A stretch of DNA of 64,000 nt from Clostridium_AD sp050717515 (GTDB lineage: Bacteria > Bacillota > Clostridia > Clostridiales > Clostridiaceae). The DNA lies in contig NZ_JBOITL010000032.1 in assembly GCF_050717515.1 (NCBI RefSeq), positions 62,001-126,000 on the forward strand, in the 5' to 3' direction. The notes under the pieces were generated by a model that made no database searches, had not been told where the DNA came from, and saw nothing but the letters and a program-made list of their open reading frames with translations. A program made the translations under genes and the position numbers. How positions within the stretch are numbered: position 1 is the stretch's first letter; every line of letters starts with the position of its first letter. This document shows, one piece after another, positions 36,405-45,538 of the stretch.

Positions 36405-39400
36405 ATGGGTGATAGAATGACACCTATTCCATTTAAAGAATTAATGGAATGGATAATTGAGGAGAATACGAAGTACGGTAAGATATTTGGAGTAAACAAA
36501 TATTTCAAAACAACTGATGATAAGGTGCTTGAAATATTCGGAGAAAAAATTGAAACTCCTTTTGGACCAGCAGCTGGTCCACATACACAGTTAGCACAAA
36601 ATATAATTGCAGCTTATGTTTCTGGATGTAGATTCTTTGAACTTAAGACAGTACAAACTCTTGATGGAGAAGATTTACCAGTATCAAAGCCTTGCATAAT
36701 AGCAGAGGATGAATGTTACAATGTGGAGTGGTCAACAGAGCTTAGAGTAACTGAGGCTTACGATGAATATGTAAAAGCTTGGTTCGCAATAAAAATATTA
36801 TCAAAAGAGTTAGAACTAGGAAGCCCAGACGGATTCATTTTCAATATGAGTGTAGGTTATGATTTTAAAGGGATTGCATCACCTAAAATAGATAAATATA
36901 TTATGGGGCTTAAAGATGCTTCTAAAAGTGATATATGGAGCGAATGCACCTCCTACGTATTAGATAATATAAAAAGATTTAAAAATATAGATAGTGAATA
37001 TGTTAAAGGTATATCATCTGAAGTATGTAGATCAATAACTTTATCCACATTACACGGATGTCCTGCACAAGAAATTGAACATATTGCAACACACCTAATA
37101 AATGAAAAAGGGTTAAATACTTATGTAAAATGTAACCCTACATTATTAGGATATGATTTTGTACGTAAAACCTTAGATAGTATTGGATTTGATTATGTTT
37201 CATTTGATGAGCATCATTTCCAGGAGGATTTACAATTTGATGATGCTATTGTTATGTTTAGAAAACTGCAAGATTTAGCAAGCCAAAAGGGATTGTCTTT
37301 TGGTGTTAAATTAACTAATACTTTTCCAGCGCTTATTAAAAATGCAGAATTACCAGGCGATGAGATGTATATGTCAGGAAAATCTCTATATCCTCTTTCC
37401 ATAGCGATGGCATCTAGGTTATCAAATGAATTTGATGGGAAATTAAAAATATCTTATTCAGGTGGAGCAGACTTTTTTAATATAAATAGTATATTTGAAA
37501 CCGGAATATGGCCTATAACTATAGCAACAACAATGTTAAAGGTTGGCGGATATCAAAGATGTGTTCAAATTGCTGAAAAATTAAGTAAGTTAGAATATGC
37601 AAATAAATATGTTATGAATAATGCAAAATTAAATGAGTTAAAAGATGAATCAGTAAAAGATATTCATCATATAAAACCTATAAAACCAAATTATACTGGC
37701 AAAATAAATAAAAAAGTACCACTAGCTGATTGTTTTATTTCAGCCTGTGAAGAGGGATGTCCTATATCTCAAGATATTCCAGAATATATAAATCTTGTAG
37801 ATCAAGGTAAACATCTTGAAGCGTTAAGGGTTATAGTAGAAAAAAATCCACTCCCATTTATTACGGGAACAATATGTAGCCATGCATGTATGGGCAAATG
37901 CACTAGAAATTTCTGTGATGAGTCTGTTAATATAAGAAATATAAAATTACAAGCAGCAGAAAATGCATATGAGGATTTATTAAATGAACTTGTGAAAACT
38001 GAAAAGAGTGGTGGACGAGTAGCTATAGTTGGTGGAGGAACTACAGGTCTTGCAGCAGCATATTTCCTTGCAAGAGAAGGAATGGATGTAACTATTTTCG
38101 AGAAAAGAAATGCTTTAGGCGGAATAGTCAGCCATATTGTTCCAGAATTTAGACTGCCACATGAGACTGTGCAAAAAGACATCGATCTTATTTGTAGCCT
38201 GGGAGTTAAAGTTGAGTTAAATTCAGAGCAGAATTCTGTAGAGAATTTGAAAAAACTTGGATATAAATATGTCTTATTTGCCATTGGTGCCTGGAAACCA
38301 GGTAAGTTAAACATTGAAGGTGAAAATGTAATCAATGTACTACAATTCTTAGAGAGATTAAGAAGTAAAGATAGTACATTAAAACTTGGAAAAAATGTGG
38401 TTGTAGTAGGTGGTGGTAACACTGCTATGGACGCAGCTAGAGCAGCTAAAAGGGCAGAAGGAGTAGAAAATGTATATTTAGTTTATCGTAGAACTAAAAA
38501 ATACATGCCTGCGGATATGGAAGAATTGCAGCTAGCAATTGAAGAGGGAGTAGAATTTAAGGAATTACTAGCACCAGTTAAAATTACAAAAGGTGTTCTC
38601 AGTTGTGAGATTATGGAACTAGCTGAGCCAGATGAAAGTGGTAGAAGAAGACCAGTTGCAAGTGGCAAGATGATAGATATACAAGCAGATATTGTTATAT
38701 CAGCAGTTGGTGAAAAGGTAGATGCTGTAATATTTAAAGAAAATAATATTAATGTAAATGAAAAAGATCAAGCTATTGTAGATGTTATAACATTAGAAAC
38801 AAATATTAAAGGGGTATATGTGGCAGGAGATGGGCTACACGGACCTGCTACTGTAGTAGAAGGAATAGCAGATGCAACAAAAGTTGCAAGAGCTGTAGTT
38901 AAACAAGAAAAAAACCATGATTTGGAAGTGGAATTACCGGAGGCAAACAAAAATATTGAAGCCATAATAGCTAAAAAAGGTATACTGAAAATGTCCCTGA
39001 GTGGTAAAGCAGAATGTGAAAGATGTCTTCAATGTTCAACAGTATGTGAAGCCTGTGTTGATGTATGTCCTAACCGTGCCAATATTGCTATAAAAGTAAA
39101 AGGAAATAGTATGCATCAGATAATTCACGTTGATAAAATGTGTAATGAGTGTGGAAACTGTGAAATGTTCTGTCCTTATGATAGTCCTCCATACAAAGAA
39201 AAGTTCACATTATTTGCTAAAGTTTCAGACTTTGAAAATAGCAAAAACATGGGATTTGTATTAATAGATAGTGATAAAAAAATTGTAAGGGTTAGATTAC
39301 AAGATAAGGTTTTAGAAGTTAATCTTACTGCCAATAATACAGAAATACCTAAAGAAATTGAAAATATGATTTGGGCTGTAATAACAGATTATAATTATAT

Positions 39401-39407
39401 GATTTAA
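36405..39407 (+). CDS. ygfK: YgfK flavin/iron-sulfur oxidoreductase
   Basis: The 1000-residue protein has three blocks. Residues about 1-410 form a TIM-barrel flavin domain related to dihydroorotate and dihydropyrimidine dehydrogenases (TPFGPAAGPHTQLAQN, STLHGCPAQEIE, ISYSGGADFFN). Residues about 430-850 are glutamate synthase small-subunit-like, with Cys-rich CEEGCPISQDIPEY and CSHACMGKCTRNFC, FAD loop VAIVGGGTTGLAAAYF and NAD(P) loop VVVVGGGNTAMDAARA. The C-terminus has ferredoxin clusters CERCLQCSTVCEACVDVCP and CNECGNCEMFCP. Databases often label it selenate reductase, but the architecture argues for reduction of a purine or pyrimidine-like ring. Confidence 0.9.
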   Translation: MGDRMTPIPFKELMEWIIEENTKYGKIFGVNKYFKTTDDKVLEIFGEKIETPFGPAAGPHTQLAQNIIAAYVSGCRFFELKTVQTLDGEDLPVSKPCIIAEDECYNVEWSTELRVTEAYDEYVKAWFAIKILSKELELGSPDGFIFNMSVGYDFKGIASPKIDKYIMGLKDASKSDIWSECTSYVLDNIKRFKNIDSEYVKGISSEVCRSITLSTLHGCPAQEIEHIATHLINEKGLNTYVKCNPTLLGYDFVRKTLDSIGFDYVSFDEHHFQEDLQFDDAIVMFRKLQDLASQKGLSFGVKLTNTFPALIKNAELPGDEMYMSGKSLYPLSIAMASRLSNEFDGKLKISYSGGADFFNINSIFETGIWPITIATTMLKVGGYQRCVQIAEKLSKLEYANKYVMNNAKLNELKDESVKDIHHIKPIKPNYTGKINKKVPLADCFISACEEGCPISQDIPEYINLVDQGKHLEALRVIVEKNPLPFITGTICSHACMGKCTRNFCDESVNIRNIKLQAAENAYEDLLNELVKTEKSGGRVAIVGGGTTGLAAAYFLAREGMDVTIFEKRNALGGIVSHIVPEFRLPHETVQKDIDLICSLGVKVELNSEQNSVENLKKLGYKYVLFAIGAWKPGKLNIEGENVINVLQFLERLRSKDSTLKLGKNVVVVGGGNTAMDAARAAKRAEGVENVYLVYRRTKKYMPADMEELQLAIEEGVEFKELLAPVKITKGVLSCEIMELAEPDESGRRRPVASGKMIDIQADIVISAVGEKVDAVIFKENNINVNEKDQAIVDVITLETNIKGVYVAGDGLHGPATVVEGIADATKVARAVVKQEKNHDLEVELPEANKNIEAIIAKKGILKMSLSGKAECERCLQCSTVCEACVDVCPNRANIAIKVKGNSMHQIIHVDKMCNECGNCEMFCPYDSPPYKEKFTLFAKVSDFENSKNMGFVLIDSDKKIVRVRLQDKVLEVNLTANNTEIPKEIENMIWAVITDYNYMI

Positions 39408-39464
39408 AAATTGATTGGGTGAAATTAGAGGCCAATCATAATAAAAGCTGGAAGTATTGTAACT

Positions 39465-39503
39465 TCAAAAGGGATCACTATAAGTTTAAAGTGATCCTTT
39501 TTG
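39465..39503 (+). terminator. Intercistronic hairpin between ygfK and xdhD
   Basis: AAAAGGGATCACT pairs with AGTGATCCTTTTT around about 9 bases and has the look of a rho-independent terminator, yet it precedes xdhD by only 28 bases with no promoter visible between. It may lower xdhD expression or depend on antitermination. Confidence 0.65.
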
Positions 39504-39530
39504 GAAAAAATATATAAGGAGGGGGTATTA

Positions 39531-42089
39531 ATGTTTAATTTTGTTGTAAATGGGGATAAGGTTTATGCAAAAGAAGATAAAAAATTAATTTCTTTTTTAA
39601 GAGAAGACTTGAATTTAACATCAGTTAAGAATGGTTGCTCTGAGGGTGCCTGTGGAACTTGCATGGTTTTAGTTGATGGCGTGGCAAAAAAGGCATGTGT
39701 GTTAAAAACAAGCAAGCTTGTGGATAAAAAAATTATAACCGTCGATGGTCTAAGTGAAAGAGAAAAAGACGTATATGGATATGCTTTTATGGAAGCAGGA
39801 GCAGTTCAGTGTGGTTTTTGTACTCCAGGAATGGTTATAAGTGCAAAAGGCCTTATTGATAAGGTAGAAAATCCAACTGAGATTGAGATAAAAAATGCTT
39901 TAAAAAATAATATTTGTCGTTGCACTGGATATGTAAAAATAATTGAAGCTGTGAAGCTAGCTGCTAAACTTATACGAGAAAATACAGAGGTGCCTAGCTG
40001 TACTTGCAAAGGAATAGTGGGAGAAAAATTAAATAGAGTTGATGCTGTGGACAAAGTGCTTGGCATAGCAGAGTATGTAGATGATATGCGTATAGATGGG
40101 TTAATTTACGGTGGAGCAGTTAGAACTAAATATCCACGTGCTTTAATAAAGTCTATAGATATTAGCGAAGCTAAAAATTTGGAAGGGGTTCATGCAGTAG
40201 TAACAGCAAATGAACTTCCAGGAAATCAAAAGCTTGGTCATATTGTAAAGGACTGGGATGTATTAATACCAGCGGGAAAGATAACTCATTGCATTGGAGA
40301 TGCTATAGTTCTAATAGCTGCAGAATCGCCAGAAATACTAGAAAAAGCTAAATCATTAGTTAAAATTGATTTTGAAGAATTAACACCGGTTACATGCCCA
40401 GAAGAGGCACTAAGGGGCGATGCTCCTCAGATACACGAAAGTGGTAATATCCTTACAACTGAAAATTTAGTATTTGGTAATGCTGATAAACATATAAAAA
40501 ATTCAAAATATGTTGTAACAAATAAATATAGTACACCTTTTACAGAACATGCTTTTCTAGAAACAGAAGCAGCAATTGCTACGCCAGATGGTAGTGGTGG
40601 GATAATAATATATTGCGCAGACCAAGGAATTTATCAAACACGCAAGGAATGTGCTGAAGCTCTGGGAATGGATCAAAGTAAAGTAAGAGTTATAAGTAAA
40701 ATAGTTGGTGGTGGTTTTGGCGGAAAAGAAGATATGAGCGTTCAACACCATGCAGCAATTCTTAGCTTTTTATCTAACAAGCCTGTAAAATTTGCATTAA
40801 GTCGTAGTGAAAGTATAATGATACATCCAAAACGTCATGCTATGGAGATGGAGGTTACAACTTCTTGTGATGAAAATGGATATTTAACTGCTATGAAAGC
40901 TGTTATAATAGCTGATACAGGAGCCTATGCATCACTAGGAGGACCTGTGCTACAAAGGGCATGTACTCATGCAGCAGGCCCTTATAATTATCAAAACATT
41001 GATATAATTGGGAAAGCGATATATACAAATAATCCACCAGCTGGTGCCTTTAGAGGTTTTGGCGTAACACAAAGTTGCTTTGCAATAGAGTCTAATTTAA
41101 ATCAGCTTGCAGAAATGGCAGGAATAACTCCCTTTGAAATAAGATATAGAAATGCAATTAGGCCTGGACAAGTAATGCCTAATGGTCAAATTGCAGATTC
41201 ATCAACATCTATTGTGGAAACACTAGATGCAGTAAAAGAGATATGTGCCCAAAATCCTAAAGCCGGAATAGCCTGTGCTATAAAAAATAGTGGGGTGGGG
41301 GTTGGACTTCCTGATATTGGACGTTGTAAACTGATTATAAAGGATGGTAAGGTAAATATTTATACCAGTGCAGCTTGTATTGGACAAGGACTTGGAACTA
41401 TATTAACGCAAATAGTTTGTGAAACGCTTAATATGTCACCAGATAAAGTTGTACATGCAGCACCAGATACTTTGACTTGCCCTGATTCTGGAAATACAAC
41501 AGCTTCACGTCAAACACTATTCACAGGTGAGGCAGCAAAAAGAGCAGCTAGAAAACTTCTAGATGTATTAAGCTATCAAAGCTTAGATAACTTAGAGGAT
41601 CAAGAATTCGAGGGTGAATTTAAAGGAATAACTGATAAAATGAACTCAAATAAACAAAACCCTGTAAGTCATGTAGCCTATGGCTATGCTACACATGTTG
41701 TTATTTTAAATGATGAAGGCAAAATTGAAAAGGTTATTGCAGCTCATGATGTTGGAACTCCTATAAATCCTAAAAATATTGAAGGTCAGATTGAGGGTGG
41801 GGTTGTTATGAGTCTTGGATACGCACTAACAGAAGATTATCCACTTAGTGGTAGCGTACCAACTGCAAAATTTGGAACACTGGGACTTTTTAAAGCTACA
41901 GAAACACCCAAAATAGAATGTATTATACTAGGTAGAGGAAATACTAATCTTGCTTATGGTGCAAAAGGCATAGGAGAGATATGTTCAATACCTACTGCTC
42001 CTGCAGTGGCAGGTGCATATTATAATTATGATAGAGAGTTTAGAACAGTGCTACCTCTTCGGAATACACCATATAGTAAGAAAAAATAA
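39531..42089 (+). CDS. xdhD: XdhD-type selenium-dependent molybdenum hydroxylase, fused 2Fe-2S and Mo domains
   Basis: The 852-residue protein joins a two-cluster 2Fe-2S module (residues about 1-155: CSEGACGTCMVLVDG, CGFCTPGM, CRCTGY) to a full Mo-pterin-binding subunit (GGGFGGKEDMS, AGAFRGFG, CIGQGLGTI, GAKGIGEICSIPTAPAV). There is no FAD domain. It matches the Se-dependent xanthine dehydrogenase-like group, in which a labile selenium ligand is added to Mo by YqeB/YqeC-type proteins encoded just downstream. I start at ATG 39531, eight bases after AGGAGGGGG; the longer ORF from 39501 is unlikely. Confidence 0.9.
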   Translation: MFNFVVNGDKVYAKEDKKLISFLREDLNLTSVKNGCSEGACGTCMVLVDGVAKKACVLKTSKLVDKKIITVDGLSEREKDVYGYAFMEAGAVQCGFCTPGMVISAKGLIDKVENPTEIEIKNALKNNICRCTGYVKIIEAVKLAAKLIRENTEVPSCTCKGIVGEKLNRVDAVDKVLGIAEYVDDMRIDGLIYGGAVRTKYPRALIKSIDISEAKNLEGVHAVVTANELPGNQKLGHIVKDWDVLIPAGKITHCIGDAIVLIAAESPEILEKAKSLVKIDFEELTPVTCPEEALRGDAPQIHESGNILTTENLVFGNADKHIKNSKYVVTNKYSTPFTEHAFLETEAAIATPDGSGGIIIYCADQGIYQTRKECAEALGMDQSKVRVISKIVGGGFGGKEDMSVQHHAAILSFLSNKPVKFALSRSESIMIHPKRHAMEMEVTTSCDENGYLTAMKAVIIADTGAYASLGGPVLQRACTHAAGPYNYQNIDIIGKAIYTNNPPAGAFRGFGVTQSCFAIESNLNQLAEMAGITPFEIRYRNAIRPGQVMPNGQIADSSTSIVETLDAVKEICAQNPKAGIACAIKNSGVGVGLPDIGRCKLIIKDGKVNIYTSAACIGQGLGTILTQIVCETLNMSPDKVVHAAPDTLTCPDSGNTTASRQTLFTGEAAKRAARKLLDVLSYQSLDNLEDQEFEGEFKGITDKMNSNKQNPVSHVAYGYATHVVILNDEGKIEKVIAAHDVGTPINPKNIEGQIEGGVVMSLGYALTEDYPLSGSVPTAKFGTLGLFKATETPKIECIILGRGNTNLAYGAKGIGEICSIPTAPAVAGAYYNYDREFRTVLPLRNTPYSKKK

Positions 42090-42105
42090 AAATATAGATT
42101 ATTGT

Positions 42106-42139
42106 TCACTGTTAACAAAAATAAATAAATTAACAGTGA
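42106..42139. terminator. Stem-loop after xdhD
   Basis: TCACTGTTAA pairs exactly with TTAACAGTGA around a 14-base A-rich loop. It lacks a following T run, so it may protect the mRNA 3' end. Confidence 0.5.
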
Positions 42140-42162
42140 CATGATTTAAATTAGGCATGTGA

Positions 42163-42195
42163 AAAAAATAACTAGTACACTGGCTAGTTATTTTT
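42163..42195 (+). terminator. Terminator-like hairpin before yqeC
   Basis: AAAAATAACTAG pairs with CTAGTTATTTTT around nine bases. It probably ends most ssnA-ygfK-xdhD transcripts 25 bases before yqeC. Confidence 0.65.
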
Positions 42196-42220
42196 GAATA
42201 TGCAATGAGTAGGTGATAGT

Positions 42221-42955
42221 ATGATGCTAAGCAATTACATTGGACTAGTTAAAAAGGATATTTTGTCCATTGTTGGGGCGGGTGGGAAAACCACCATGAT
42301 GTTTAAGCTTGCAGAGGAACTTAGAGGGAGTAATAAGATTTTAGTAACTACAACAACTAAAATATATACTCCAGCATTAAATAAATATGATTTTATCTGT
42401 ACTGATAAAAATGATTTTTTAAAATACTGTAATATGAAGGAAAATGGAATTTATGTATTAGGACTTGGAATAAATGATGAAAATAAAATACTGGGACTCC
42501 GCTACGAAGAATTAGATGCGCTAGCACCCTATTTTGACTATATACTAATAGAAGCAGATGGAGCAAAGAAAAAGCGACTAAAAGCATGGAATGAATTTGA
42601 GCCAGTTATATACGGAAAAACTACGAAAACTATAGGCATTATGGATATACAATCATTAGGTATGGTAATAAATGAGGATAGTGTTCATAGAAGTAAAATA
42701 TTTCGAGAAATAACTGGGGCACATGAAGGTGAAACTGTTAAATCTGAGCACCTATCTGAGATAATACTGAATCCACGAGGATTGTTTAAGGGAGCCATAG
42801 GGGAAAGAATATTATATATAAATAAAGTAGAAGATCCCAAGGATTTAAGATTAGCTGAGTTGTTAGTTGAAGAATTAAATTCAAAGAATAAGGAATTATT
42901 AAATAGTGTAATTATTGGAAGTTTAAAAACTAGTGTTTATTTCAATAAAGTATGA
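42221..42955 (+). CDS. yqeC: YqeC, selenium-dependent hydroxylase accessory protein
   Basis: The 244-residue P-loop protein shows GAGGKTTMMF at residues about 19-28, TTTTKIYTP and the DE-like YILIEADGAKKKRLKAW. It is the YqeC family, found with Se-dependent Mo hydroxylases and thought to act in selenium/cofactor maturation, though the chemistry is not settled. It begins a maturation operon but is separated from ygfJ by a long inverted repeat that overlaps its stop codon. Confidence 0.9.
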   Translation: MMLSNYIGLVKKDILSIVGAGGKTTMMFKLAEELRGSNKILVTTTTKIYTPALNKYDFICTDKNDFLKYCNMKENGIYVLGLGINDENKILGLRYEELDALAPYFDYILIEADGAKKKRLKAWNEFEPVIYGKTTKTIGIMDIQSLGMVINEDSVHRSKIFREITGAHEGETVKSEHLSEIILNPRGLFKGAIGERILYINKVEDPKDLRLAELLVEELNSKNKELLNSVIIGSLKTSVYFNKV

Positions 42956-43189
42956 AATTTCTCCTGTGTGATTTGCAAACGAACTCCAAACAAAAAATTT
43001 GATTAAGAAATTCTAATCTTTTGCGAATATAAAATTCTCTAGCGCTCACATTCGGCGTCCTGCCTCAGGTTCTCTAGCCTGCCGTCCTGGCAGGCTCACG
43101 AGAATTTTATATTCGCAAAAGAAGAATTTCTAAATCAGATTTCAATTGTTTGTCGTTTCTTATTGCAAATCACTCCGGAAAAATTTCAT
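42952..43189. repeat. Long imperfect inverted-repeat element, copy of type 1
   Basis: The two arms, each about 85-90 bases, pair along their length: ATGAAATTT at 42952 with AAATTTCAT ending at 43189, GTGATTTGCAA with TTGCAAATCAC, and TTTTGCGAATATAAAATTCT with its exact complement near 43100-43121. The loop is GC-rich and holds its own hairpin, AGCCTGCC-N5-GGCAGGCT (43076-43096). It carries no gene and could form a large cruciform or RNA hairpin between yqeC and ygfJ. Confidence 0.8.
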
Positions 43190-43276
43190 CATTATAATTT
43201 ATATTTAAAGTACGAATTGAAAAAATCAATTTTAGGTAACTCTATGAAGTTATGGACAAAGGCAGGTGCTATAATA

Positions 43277-43870
43277 ATGGTAAGTGCAATAATACTAGCA
43301 GCGGGGTACTCAAGGAGAATGGGCAAGAATAAACTTCTTTTAAAATATAGGGGGAAATCACTAATTGAACGCACTATAGAGACTATTGAAAAGTGTGGAT
43401 TTTCAGAGGTGATTCTTGTAGGGAGAGAGGAGGAAATAATAAAAACTGGCAATAGATATGGGTTAGCGGTTGTTAAAAATCAAAATGCAAATAAAGGGAT
43501 AAGTGAATCTATTAAACTGGGTGTAATGCAAGCGGTGCAAACAGATGGATATATGTTTTTTACGGCAGATCAGCCTTTTTTAGATGTAGATACAGTTAAG
43601 GGATTAATTCGTGAATTTATACAAAATCCATCCTATATAATTGTTCCGCGCTGTGATAGCAGGCGTGGAAATCCTGTAATATTTCCCTACAGTTTTAAAG
43701 AAGACTTTTTACAGTTACAGGGGGATATTGGTGGAAAATTAATAATAAATAAAAACTTGGACAAAGTTAAATTTGTAGAAATAAGTGATAGTTGGGGACT
43801 ATTTGATGTTGATACTAATGAAAATTATGAGTATATTCTAAAACTAGAGGAGAATAATGAATATGTTTAA
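43277..43870 (+). CDS. ygfJ: YgfJ/MocA-type molybdenum cofactor nucleotidyltransferase
   Basis: The 197-residue nucleotidyltransferase has the signature ILAAGYSRRMGKNKLL, then ADQPFLDVDTV and RGNPVIFP. It belongs to the MocA/YgfJ group that attaches CMP to molybdopterin to make the dinucleotide cofactor for Mo hydroxylases. I start at ATG 43277 (AGGTG eight bases before); the ORF is open 38 codons further upstream, but that part lies partly in the inverted repeat and is not family sequence. Overlaps yqeB by 14 bases. Confidence 0.88.
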   Translation: MVSAIILAAGYSRRMGKNKLLLKYRGKSLIERTIETIEKCGFSEVILVGREEEIIKTGNRYGLAVVKNQNANKGISESIKLGVMQAVQTDGYMFFTADQPFLDVDTVKGLIREFIQNPSYIIVPRCDSRRGNPVIFPYSFKEDFLQLQGDIGGKLIINKNLDKVKFVEISDSWGLFDVDTNENYEYILKLEENNEYV

Positions 43871-44672
43871 TGATATTGTCATTATACGTGGTGGAGGAGA
43901 TTTAGCATCTGGTACAATTCAAAAACTATATAGAAGTGGATTTAGAGTATTAGTTTTAGAGGTGCCAAAACCTACTGCTATTAGACGGGATGTTTCTTTT
44001 AGTGAAGCTGTATATCAGGGAGAAGTAGAAATTGAAGGAATTACAGCTGTACATGTATGCTGTTTAAGTGAAATAGAAGATGCCTGGAGTAATAAAAAAA
44101 TTCCAGTGATTATAGATCAAGAAGGTAAATATATTAAAATAATAAAGCCTAAAATTGTAGTTGATGCTATTATCGCTAAGAGAAATATGGGAACAACTAA
44201 GGCCATGGCAGAAATGACCATTGCTCTTGGACCTGGATTTATAGCAGGCGAAGATGTAGATGTGGTGATAGAAACTACTAGAGGGCATAACCTTGGTAGA
44301 TTGATTTTTCATGGAGGAGCTGCGAAAAACACAGGGATTCCTGGAAGCATTATGGGTTATTCTAAAGAAAGAGTTATACATTCACCTTGCATCGGAATAA
44401 TGGAAAATGTTCTTCATATTGGCGATGTGGTTGAAAAAGGGGATGTAATTGCCTATATAGGAGATGTGCAAATAAAAGCAACAATATCAGGATTATTACG
44501 GGGGATTTTGCATAGTGGAAGCCCAGTAGTTGCGGGATTTAAAATAGCAGATATTGACCCAAGGCTATCAGAAAAAATGAATTGTTATACTATTTCTGAT
44601 AAAGCGAGAAGTATAGCAGGGGGAGTATTAGAAGCGGTACTTTATTTGATGAATCAATCTAAGGAGGGTTAA
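43857..44672 (+). CDS. yqeB: YqeB, selenium-dependent molybdenum hydroxylase maturation protein
   Basis: The 271-residue protein has an N-terminal Rossmann-like stretch (IRGGGDLASGTIQKL) and a central segment VDAIIAKRNMGTT followed by ALGPGFIAGEDVDVVIETTRGH, then a barrel-sandwich-like end (GDVVEKGDVIAYIG). It is the YqeB family restricted to genomes with Se-dependent hydroxylases. It is translationally overlapped with ygfJ and lies 4 bases before the xdhC-family gene. Confidence 0.9.
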   Translation: MNMFNDIVIIRGGGDLASGTIQKLYRSGFRVLVLEVPKPTAIRRDVSFSEAVYQGEVEIEGITAVHVCCLSEIEDAWSNKKIPVIIDQEGKYIKIIKPKIVVDAIIAKRNMGTTKAMAEMTIALGPGFIAGEDVDVVIETTRGHNLGRLIFHGGAAKNTGIPGSIMGYSKERVIHSPCIGIMENVLHIGDVVEKGDVIAYIGDVQIKATISGLLRGILHSGSPVVAGFKIADIDPRLSEKMNCYTISDKARSIAGGVLEAVLYLMNQSKEG

Positions 44673-44676
44673 TGTT

Positions 44677-45486
44677 ATGGAAGAAAAAATTCTAAAAGAA
44701 ATTTATGAGAGTTTAGCAAAAGGGCATAAGGCAGCATTAGTAACTATTACAGATATAAAGGGCTCTACACCTAGGAAAAAAGGATCTCTTATGGCAGTTT
44801 GGGAAGATGGAAGAATTCAGGGAAGTGTTGGGGGAGGTAATATTGAGTATGCGGCCATAGAAAAAGCCATAGAGTGTATTAAGAGTGAAAGTGATGGTCA
44901 ATTTGAATTTGAATTGAATGATGAAGGAGATTTGCATATGCAATGTGGAGGAAAGGCTACTTTATATGTAAAGATATTTAAACCTAGATCAAAGCTACTT
45001 ATAATAGGGGCAGGACATATAGGAGTAGAACTCTTTAAGCTAGCAAAGATATTAGATTTTTATACTGTAATATTCGATGATCGCGAAGAATTTGCAAACC
45101 TTAAGCGATTTGATGCAGCCGATGAGATAATTGTAGGTGACATTGGGGTCAAGGTTTCACAATATCCCATTGATAAAAACACCTATATTATAATAGTAAC
45201 AAGAGGTCATAAATGTGACGCCGATGCCCTTAAGGTTACAGCTGAATCTGATGCCTCATATATTGGAATGATTGGAAGCCGGAAAAAGACAGAGTTTGTT
45301 ATGAAGAATCTCATAGGTGAAGGAATTGAAAGGGAAGCACTTAAAAAAGTATATGCGCCAATAGGAATTAACATTTCTTCAGAAGAGCCAAATGAAATTG
45401 CTTTTGGAATTATGAATGAAATATTAATGGTTAAGAACAAAGGATCACTACAACATTTAAAGGATATAAAAAAGGTGGATTTTTAG
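44677..45486 (+). CDS. XdhC/CoxI-family molybdenum hydroxylase maturation protein (paralogue 1)
   Basis: The 269-residue chaperone has the N-terminal XdhC/CoxI domain (KGSTPRKKGSLMAVWEDG, GSVGGGNIEYAAIE) and a C-terminal Rossmann domain (LLIIGAGHIGVELFKLA, MIGSRKK, YAPIGINISSEEPNEIAF). Family members bind Mo cofactor and help insert the sulfido, or here perhaps selenido, ligand. A second paralogue at 49433 suggests one per hydroxylase (Xdh and XdhD). Confidence 0.9.
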   Translation: MEEKILKEIYESLAKGHKAALVTITDIKGSTPRKKGSLMAVWEDGRIQGSVGGGNIEYAAIEKAIECIKSESDGQFEFELNDEGDLHMQCGGKATLYVKIFKPRSKLLIIGAGHIGVELFKLAKILDFYTVIFDDREEFANLKRFDAADEIIVGDIGVKVSQYPIDKNTYIIIVTRGHKCDADALKVTAESDASYIGMIGSRKKTEFVMKNLIGEGIEREALKKVYAPIGINISSEEPNEIAFGIMNEILMVKNKGSLQHLKDIKKVDF

Positions 45487-45538
45487 ATATATCATAGGAA
45501 TATGTAGCTAAAATTTTAGAATAACTAGGAGAAGTAAA

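Noticed and set aside
39408..39530. Molybdenum cofactor riboswitch before xdhD
   Set aside because: Only simple hairpins are visible; I could not recognise the multi-stem Moco element.
36405..42089. Selenocysteine codon in the selenium-related enzymes
   Set aside because: The reading frames of ssnA, ygfK, xdhD and the maturation genes run without in-frame TGA; selenium here is expected as a labile ligand.
43163..43276. N-terminal extension of the YgfJ-like protein
   Set aside because: The open frame runs partly through the inverted-repeat element and lacks family similarity; ATG 43277 has the ribosome site.
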